Source of the DNA: Phycisphaeraceae bacterium
Lineage (GTDB): Bacteria; Planctomycetota; Phycisphaerae; Phycisphaerales; Phycisphaeraceae
DNA length: 19,914 nucleotides
Direction: 5' to 3'
NCBI GenBank assembly: GCA_016763955.1
Contig: JAESSU010000495.1
Coordinates: 1 to 19,914 of the forward strand
The notes beneath the pieces were generated by a model. That model was not told the origin of the DNA. It made no database searches and was given only the letters and a program-made list of their open reading frames with translations. A program made the translations under genes and the position numbers. Within the stretch, counting starts at the first letter, position 1; the number at the start of each line of letters is the position of its first letter. Positions 15,301 to 19,914 of the stretch are shown here, one piece after another.

Positions 15301-16551
15301 TTACACACTGGGCGTAGCAGCCATCAATGCTTGAGCATTCAACGCAACCTTGACAAACATCTGGCCAATTTTTGCAGCTGATTCTTCATCAACTTGTAAC
15401 CACTGGTGAGGTAAGAAAAAGGCGCGAGCCGTTCCTTGGTGTTCTGCAACTGGACAGCCACCTTGTGGCATGCGATAGGAATCTTTGGGCATATTGTAAA
15501 GCATGTGGTTATAAACCGGCCCATAGGTCGCAGCAATGGTAAGGCCCTCTGCATCTAATGCTTCTTTGAGCAACGCGCGGGGAACATTGGCCAAAGGCTC
15601 TTGGTCAGCGATAAAGACGAGCCCGTAATAACCTTGCAATGCGGCTTTTCGCCCGCAAGCTTGCAGACGGAATCCAGGAGCTGCTGTGAGCTGTTCTTCA
15701 ATGATCTGGCGATTTTTGTTATATCGTTTAAGAAGCTCAGGTAAATCTGCAAGTTGCTTTTTCAAGATCAAAGCTTGAAATGCTGTCGCTCGGAAGTTGT
15801 GACAGATTAAACCTTCTGGGGGAGCGGTGGCAGCTTCTCCCTGCTTTTGTCCCATGTCATAACCAATATGTTTAACTCGAAAAATAAGCTCAGAGAGTTT
15901 ATCGTCGTTGGTCAGACAGATGCCACCTTCACCGCTGGAAAGTGTTTTGGATTGTTGGAAACTAAAGGAGCCGATATCGCCCCAGCTTCCGACCCCTTTG
16001 CCATCCCACTTACCACCTTGCATGTGGGCACAGTCTTCAATGACGGACAATTTATGTTTCTTTGCGATGACTAGAATTGCTTCAAGGTCAGCCATGCTGC
16101 CAAAGATATGGACGGGGATAATGACGCGAGTCTTTGGGGTGATCGCTTCTTCTGTTTTAGCAGGGTCTAAGCATAACGTGCTGGATTCTACATCGACAAA
16201 AACAGGTGTAGCGCCCACATAGTGTACTGCCATCGCTGTTGCCATCCACGTTAATGCAGGGACGATCACTTCATCACCGGGGCCGACTCCTAAAGCGGTC
16301 AATGCCGATTCGAGTGTAACTGTGCCGTTGGCCATAAAGATGCCATGTTTGGCATCATGATCCGCAGCATACTGTTTAGAAAATTCTTGTTCAGTCGGAC
16401 AGTTAAACGACCAGTCACGAGAAAGGTATAATTCACGGAGCTGATCTGCGGTGTCTTGATCCACTGCGGGCCAATCCGGACGCTTTAGGGGTGTTGGAAA
16501 TATTGCTTGCCCACCGTGAAGAGCTAATGTATTTAATGCTTGGGACATCAT
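15301..16551 (-). CDS. DegT/DnrJ/EryC1/StrS family PLP aminotransferase
   Basis: This cytoplasmic fold-type I PLP enzyme of 416 residues belongs to the sugar/cyclitol aminotransferase family. Members typically move an amino group, usually from glutamate or glutamine, onto a keto-sugar or keto-inositol. Visible signatures are GDEVIVPALTWMATA, the PLP-pyridine aspartate in VIEDCAHMQGG (Asp173), and the Schiff-base lysine in FSFQQSKTLSSGEGG (Lys202). A TTG at 16605 would extend the protein by 18 residues. ATG at 16551 is preferred because AAGGA lies 5 bases upstream and the family normally starts near TLALHGG. The gene is divergent from an AraC regulator, 181 bases away. Its presence beside sulfatases and a GH20-like enzyme could indicate interconversion of aminosugars released from the glycan. 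Use of the reaction in biosynthesis of a surface sugar is an equal alternative. Confidence 0.88.
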   Translation of the reverse strand: MMSQALNTLALHGGQAIFPTPLKRPDWPAVDQDTADQLRELYLSRDWSFNCPTEQEFSKQYAADHDAKHGIFMANGTVTLESALTALGVGPGDEVIVPALTWMATAMAVHYVGATPVFVDVESSTLCLDPAKTEEAITPKTRVIIPVHIFGSMADLEAILVIAKKHKLSVIEDCAHMQGGKWDGKGVGSWGDIGSFSFQQSKTLSSGEGGICLTNDDKLSELIFRVKHIGYDMGQKQGEAATAPPEGLICHNFRATAFQALILKKQLADLPELLKRYNKNRQIIEEQLTAAPGFRLQACGRKAALQGYYGLVFIADQEPLANVPRALLKEALDAEGLTIAATYGPVYNHMLYNMPKDSYRMPQGGCPVAEHQGTARAFFLPHQWLQVDEESAAKIGQMFVKVALNAQALMAATPSV

Positions 16552-16582
16552 GATGATCCTTGTAAAATAGGTGCTGATTTGT

Positions 16583-16602
16583 GGCAATAATGCGCTATTG
16601 CC
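16583..16602. promoter_or_regulatory. 20-bp inverted repeat upstream of the aminotransferase, possible operator
   Basis: GGCAATA at 16583-16589 and TATTGCC at 16596-16602 are perfect inverted arms around a 6-base centre (ATGCGC). The site lies 32-51 bases before the aminotransferase ATG, in the divergent region shared with the AraC gene. It could be a dimer-binding operator or a 5' untranslated hairpin. Confidence 0.45.
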
Positions 16603-16658
16603 CAATCATGTAATACGTACCAATTTACCTCATCCGATATATTCAAACCATAGAACAA

Positions 16659-16686
16659 TGGACAAGTGCATGGATTTTTGTACGAT
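16659..16686 (+). promoter_or_regulatory. possible promoter of the AraC gene
   Basis: TGGACA at 16659-16664 and TACGAT at 16681-16686 are separated by 16 bases, giving a predicted start near 16693 and a leader of about 40 bases. The match is moderate: 5 of 6 for the -35 and 4 of 6 for the -10. Confidence 0.35.
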
Positions 16687-16732
16687 AACTTTTAGAAACC
16701 TATCACCTTGAACATTCAGCGAGTCCTTCATA

Positions 16733-17638
16733 ATGGCAGTACAAGAATCTTCTGACACCTTAATAACCTGGCCGCGACTGGCACTTGGTGTCATAGCGCA
16801 AGCTGAGCTTAACACAGATGTTGTGCCCAATATTCCAACATGGAACTTCAAACCCATTCAAGAGATCAACTCGAATCAACAGCGTTATAGCACGGGAATG
16901 CATCATCATGACGTTTTAGAATTATGCGTTACTGTTCAAGGACAAGGGATCATGGATATTCAAGGGCAACGTTACGAAATGATCCAACCGGCAATGGTCG
17001 TGTTAGCCCCCGGACTTGAACACTGCGAAGGCATTGACCACCACAAACATAGCTACGCAACCATCTGGTTCACATGGACAGCCAGTGCTAATGTTCGAAT
17101 TTTTGTAAATGCTTATCAACCCAATGTCGGCTGGTCCATCCCTTGGGGAACCGTACTGCCCACACGTTATCAGCATCATCTTTCCAAATGGACAAACGGG
17201 CTGCCGGACATCTCCGCGTTTGAATTACTCAGAGCCACCCTGCTTGCTGCACTAGGCGAACTAGCCTACCAGTCACAGTTACAATCCAAAAAAAATCCAA
17301 AAAAAGCCGCTGCAGGACACATTCGCGTTTTACAATGGGTTCGTCACTACATCGACCAGCATTACGCCCAACCTCTTAGCGTTGACAGCATTGCTCTAAT
17401 GACCTGCTACAGCCCGCACTATCTTAATACTTTGTTTACGCGCTGGATCGGGCGAGGTATCCGAACCTATTTAATCGACCAACGGATGCTCCAAGCACAG
17501 CGATTATGCCAATACACAAAACTACCCATCCATGATATTGCGACGCGAGTCGGTTACGATGATCCATTGTATTTTAGCCGAGCTTATCGAAAATATCATG
17601 GCTGTGCGCCGACTCAATCGCGTGCGATTGAAACCTAA
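16733..17638 (+). CDS. AraC-family transcriptional regulator
   Basis: This 301-residue regulator has an N-terminal cupin-like effector domain (about 45-120). It is marked by MHHHDVLELCVTVQGQGIMDIQGQRYEM and a following PAMVVLAPGLEHCEG strand pair, as in sugar-sensing AraC proteins. The C-terminal DNA-binding domain (about 197-301) has two helix-turn-helix units. The first is around SVDSIALMTCYSPHYLNTLF. The second is around PIHDIATRVGYDDPLYFSRAYRKYHGCAPTQSR, which fits the family signature. It is divergent from the aminotransferase and faces away from the glycan gene row, the usual arrangement for a local activator. It probably responds to a sugar derived from the target glycan and activates the minus-strand genes; that is inference from position. 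The ribosome-binding site at this ATG is weak. Its 3' end is convergent with the TPR gene, 44 bases away. Confidence 0.93.
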   Translation: MAVQESSDTLITWPRLALGVIAQAELNTDVVPNIPTWNFKPIQEINSNQQRYSTGMHHHDVLELCVTVQGQGIMDIQGQRYEMIQPAMVVLAPGLEHCEGIDHHKHSYATIWFTWTASANVRIFVNAYQPNVGWSIPWGTVLPTRYQHHLSKWTNGLPDISAFELLRATLLAALGELAYQSQLQSKKNPKKAAAGHIRVLQWVRHYIDQHYAQPLSVDSIALMTCYSPHYLNTLFTRWIGRGIRTYLIDQRMLQAQRLCQYTKLPIHDIATRVGYDDPLYFSRAYRKYHGCAPTQSRAIET

Positions 17639-17682
17639 ATGAACCCCACAAATTGATTGACTAAAGAGACCCAACATCTAAG

Positions 17683-19896
17683 TCAGTGTGTGGATTCAAC
17701 AGCCGGTGTTACAACATTTAGCTGGCGATAAGGTTTTTGTTGAAGGTACAAATCCAATCGCTGCTGATAAGAAGGCACCATGTCACTACGACCGACGCGA
17801 TTAAGTCGAAGGATGGCTTTGTGCATCGCATCAACTGCACGATCAAACTCCCCCGTCTGTGCATAAGCAGCCCCCAGCGTATCCCAGCTCATCGGATTAA
17901 TCCCCCCAGTAAGATCAAAGAACGCCCGGGCATACGTCTTGGCAAGCTCGCTATTACGTTGCGCCGAATCGGGGCATGTCGCATACAACCAAGCAAGTCG
18001 CTGAAGCGTCCGAGCGTCATTGGGTGTCTTTTGCAGTATCGCTTCAAACAGTTCTCTGGCACGCTGCCATTGACCGGTCGCAGCATACGTTGAGGCCAAG
18101 GTGCTCGCAGCAGATAGACTCTGCGGGGATTGTTTATAGGCTTGTAATGCAGGGGCCAAAGCCTCCAGTGGACGTTTAGCACGCAAGAGAATATTCACCC
18201 GGTTACTTAATAAAGACGTGTCTTGCGGTCTTAATAAAGTCGCCTTATCCAATAGCACCAAGGCCTGGTCCCACTGTTTTTGACTGGCAAACAATTCCGC
18301 CAACGCAAGCATCGCAGTCACCTGATCAGGCTTAAGTTTTAATACCTGCTGATACTCGCCAAGGGCTTGATCTAAGTGCCCTTCAAAACGATGCATTTTC
18401 GCAAGGCCCATTAGATACTGCACATTCAAAGGTTCAAGCTCATGGGCTTTTTCAAATAAACCCATCGCTTGATCATATTTTTGCAAAGGGAAATAAATTT
18501 CAGCCAGACGATACAGTGCAGCAGGCTCATTGGGATTCACCACAAGCGCTTGCCGAAGCTGCGTGATCTCTTGTGCTAGTCCTTGACGCAGGGCCTGAGC
18601 CACTGCCAATTGAAGCTTTGCCCGCTTAGAATTCGGCAGATGTTTAAGGACCGATTGCCACAAACTTTCTGCATCACGATAATCCGCCACCCGCACCATC
18701 GTCCGCACACTCAGTAACACCAGCATCACACAGAGGACCACCGCCAGCAACCCGCTGCGTTTGCCAAGCAATCGCCACAACAACAACACCACACCCACAC
18801 AAACACAAACCAACGGCAGGTACATCCGGTGTTCCACTGCCAAATCAGCAACCGGCGCAATACTTGATGTCGGAGCCAAGATCAAAAAGAAACAAACAGC
18901 TAACCAGCTCCAACGTACACCCCAAAAATAAAGTCCGACCGTCGATAAACACGCTGTGGTCAAAATCACAAACCAAAGAGCATACTCCCCCGGGCTTACA
19001 GGAACCGGCCACGCATGATCGAAAAGCAATACGGCAGGCCAGAGACTGATTTTCAGGTAATACAAAATCACGCCGCTTTGCGCAGCCAGATACGTGATGG
19101 GCGAAATGATCGTCGCCATATTCGCCCCCGCGCTTGCGTTAGTCACTTCTGCTGAAAAAAGGTTCGTCATCCCCGTGACCCAAACCATCACCCATGTGGC
19201 AAATAGTCCTGCAAAAAGCCACCGGTGTTTCTGCCAAATTTGCTGATAACTCTCACTCAGAAACAATCGATCATAAGCTAGCACTGCCAACGGAGCTGTA
19301 AACACAATGAGCTTGCATTGCATCCCAATAAGACAAAAGAAAACACAAGCCCCCAACCAACGCCGTGGGTACAACTTGCTTTGACTGCTGCAAACCAAGG
19401 CATACACACAAGCAAGATAGCACCCCGCCGCCATCAACTCCGCCCGTTGAACCGCATAGACCACCGCCTGTGACCCTAGCGGATGCACAAGCCATAACAA
19501 CGCACACGCCATCGCAAGATAACAAGCTGCCCGTGAAGAAAACCCCACGCGATCGAGCAGCAACGTCCGACGAAGCAACCCGTAAAGTAACATGCCGTTA
19601 AGCCAATGAATCAGCACATTGACCAAGTGATACCCCCACGGATTTTCACCCCCTAAAGCATAATTAAAAGCAAAACTTAGGGTCACCAAACCACGGTCAG
19701 ACACCATCGCATGTTTAATAGCCTGCCCTAGATGAATCACATTGTTATTAAGCAGAATCGCATTTTCGTCATCTAAATAAAACCCTGCATCCAGCGCGCC
19801 GCCGTACACCACAGCCACCACAGCTAACATCAGCAGCCAACCTAAGCGATGAAGCTTTAACGAAGTTCCGGGCGTTATCACTGAAAGGTCGGTCAT
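17683..19896 (-). CDS. membrane protein with GT-C-like region and C-terminal TPR repeats
   Basis: The N-terminal half (about 15-400) contains roughly ten hydrophobic transmembrane segments. Just after the first one is FYLDDENAILLNN, whose acidic cluster (Asp42, Asp43, Glu44) corresponds to the extracytoplasmic acidic motif of GT-C transferases. The segment PTSSIAPVADLAVEHRMYLP is characteristic of the TMTC-like bacterial family. Residues about 420-710 form several TPR repeats (LAEIYFPLQKYDQAMGLFEKA, LAELFASQKQWDQALVLLDKA, LAAAYAQTGEFDRAVDAMHKA-like). Such proteins are proposed to be membrane protein O-glycosyltransferases or scaffolds, and the bacterial ones are mostly untested. The ATG at 19896 is preferred. 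A TTG at 19908 is in frame and the frame stays open to the window edge, so an upstream start cannot be excluded. There is no evident link to the glycan row apart from proximity. Confidence 0.82.
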   Translation of the reverse strand: MTDLSVITPGTSLKLHRLGWLLMLAVVAVVYGGALDAGFYLDDENAILLNNNVIHLGQAIKHAMVSDRGLVTLSFAFNYALGGENPWGYHLVNVLIHWLNGMLLYGLLRRTLLLDRVGFSSRAACYLAMACALLWLVHPLGSQAVVYAVQRAELMAAGCYLACVYALVCSSQSKLYPRRWLGACVFFCLIGMQCKLIVFTAPLAVLAYDRLFLSESYQQIWQKHRWLFAGLFATWVMVWVTGMTNLFSAEVTNASAGANMATIISPITYLAAQSGVILYYLKISLWPAVLLFDHAWPVPVSPGEYALWFVILTTACLSTVGLYFWGVRWSWLAVCFFLILAPTSSIAPVADLAVEHRMYLPLVCVCVGVVLLLWRLLGKRSGLLAVVLCVMLVLLSVRTMVRVADYRDAESLWQSVLKHLPNSKRAKLQLAVAQALRQGLAQEITQLRQALVVNPNEPAALYRLAEIYFPLQKYDQAMGLFEKAHELEPLNVQYLMGLAKMHRFEGHLDQALGEYQQVLKLKPDQVTAMLALAELFASQKQWDQALVLLDKATLLRPQDTSLLSNRVNILLRAKRPLEALAPALQAYKQSPQSLSAASTLASTYAATGQWQRARELFEAILQKTPNDARTLQRLAWLYATCPDSAQRNSELAKTYARAFFDLTGGINPMSWDTLGAAYAQTGEFDRAVDAMHKAILRLNRVGRSDMVPSYQQRLDLYLQQKPYRQLNVVTPAVESTH

Positions 19897-19914
19897 GCAA
19901 GATTCCAAAGTTCC

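Noticed and set aside
1..19914. CRISPR array, insertion sequence, integron, phage or tRNA-targeted island
   Set aside because: No regularly spaced repeats, transposase or integrase motifs, or duplicated tRNA 3' ends were seen on either strand.

Overview
The window looks like part of a planctomycete chromosome, most likely Phycisphaerae or a close relative. The grounds are two S1 sulfatases and a ceramidase-like hydrolase in one gene row, a prepilin-type protein whose leader helix ends in a LLPALAKARESA stretch, a moderate GC content, and no SusC/SusD pair near the carbohydrate genes. This is inferred from gene content; there is no rRNA or ribosomal marker to confirm it.

Layout. Positions 1-770 hold housekeeping items: a small NifU-like (NFU) iron-sulfur scaffold protein on the minus strand, then a plus-strand tRNA-Thr(GGT) with its own promoter and a strong intrinsic terminator. 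About 410 bases without a gene follow, carrying possible regulatory sites. From 1180 to 5894 lies one very large secreted multidomain gene (LamG domain, beta-sandwiches, a barrel-like domain, a C-terminal CBM9-like domain). It is split in two by what looks like a single missing base near 2529-2537.

Positions 6045-14256 form a compact leftward gene row, probably one operon. In transcription order it encodes a secreted GH20-like hydrolase, a GH5-like lipoprotein glycosidase, a sulfatase, a neutral-ceramidase-like hydrolase and a second sulfatase, with gaps of 66 bases or less. Upstream on the same strand are a prepilin-type protein (14422-15228) and a DegT/DnrJ/EryC1 aminotransferase (15301-16551). 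A divergent AraC-family regulator follows (16733-17638). The last gene (17683-19896, minus strand) is a membrane protein with a glycosyltransferase-C-like region fused to TPR repeats; it is probably unrelated.

Working model (inference): this is a polysaccharide or glycoconjugate utilisation locus for a sulfated, perhaps aminosugar-containing glycan. The two exported enzymes would cut the polymer outside the cytoplasm. The two sulfatases and the ceramidase-like protein have no visible signal peptide and would act on imported fragments in the cytoplasm. The AraC protein is the likely sugar-responsive regulator. I see no CRISPR array, insertion sequence, integrase or phage gene. The most notable observations are the frameshift in the giant LamG gene, the signal-less sulfatase/ceramidase-like module, and altered active-site motifs in the GH5-like protein and in one sulfatase.
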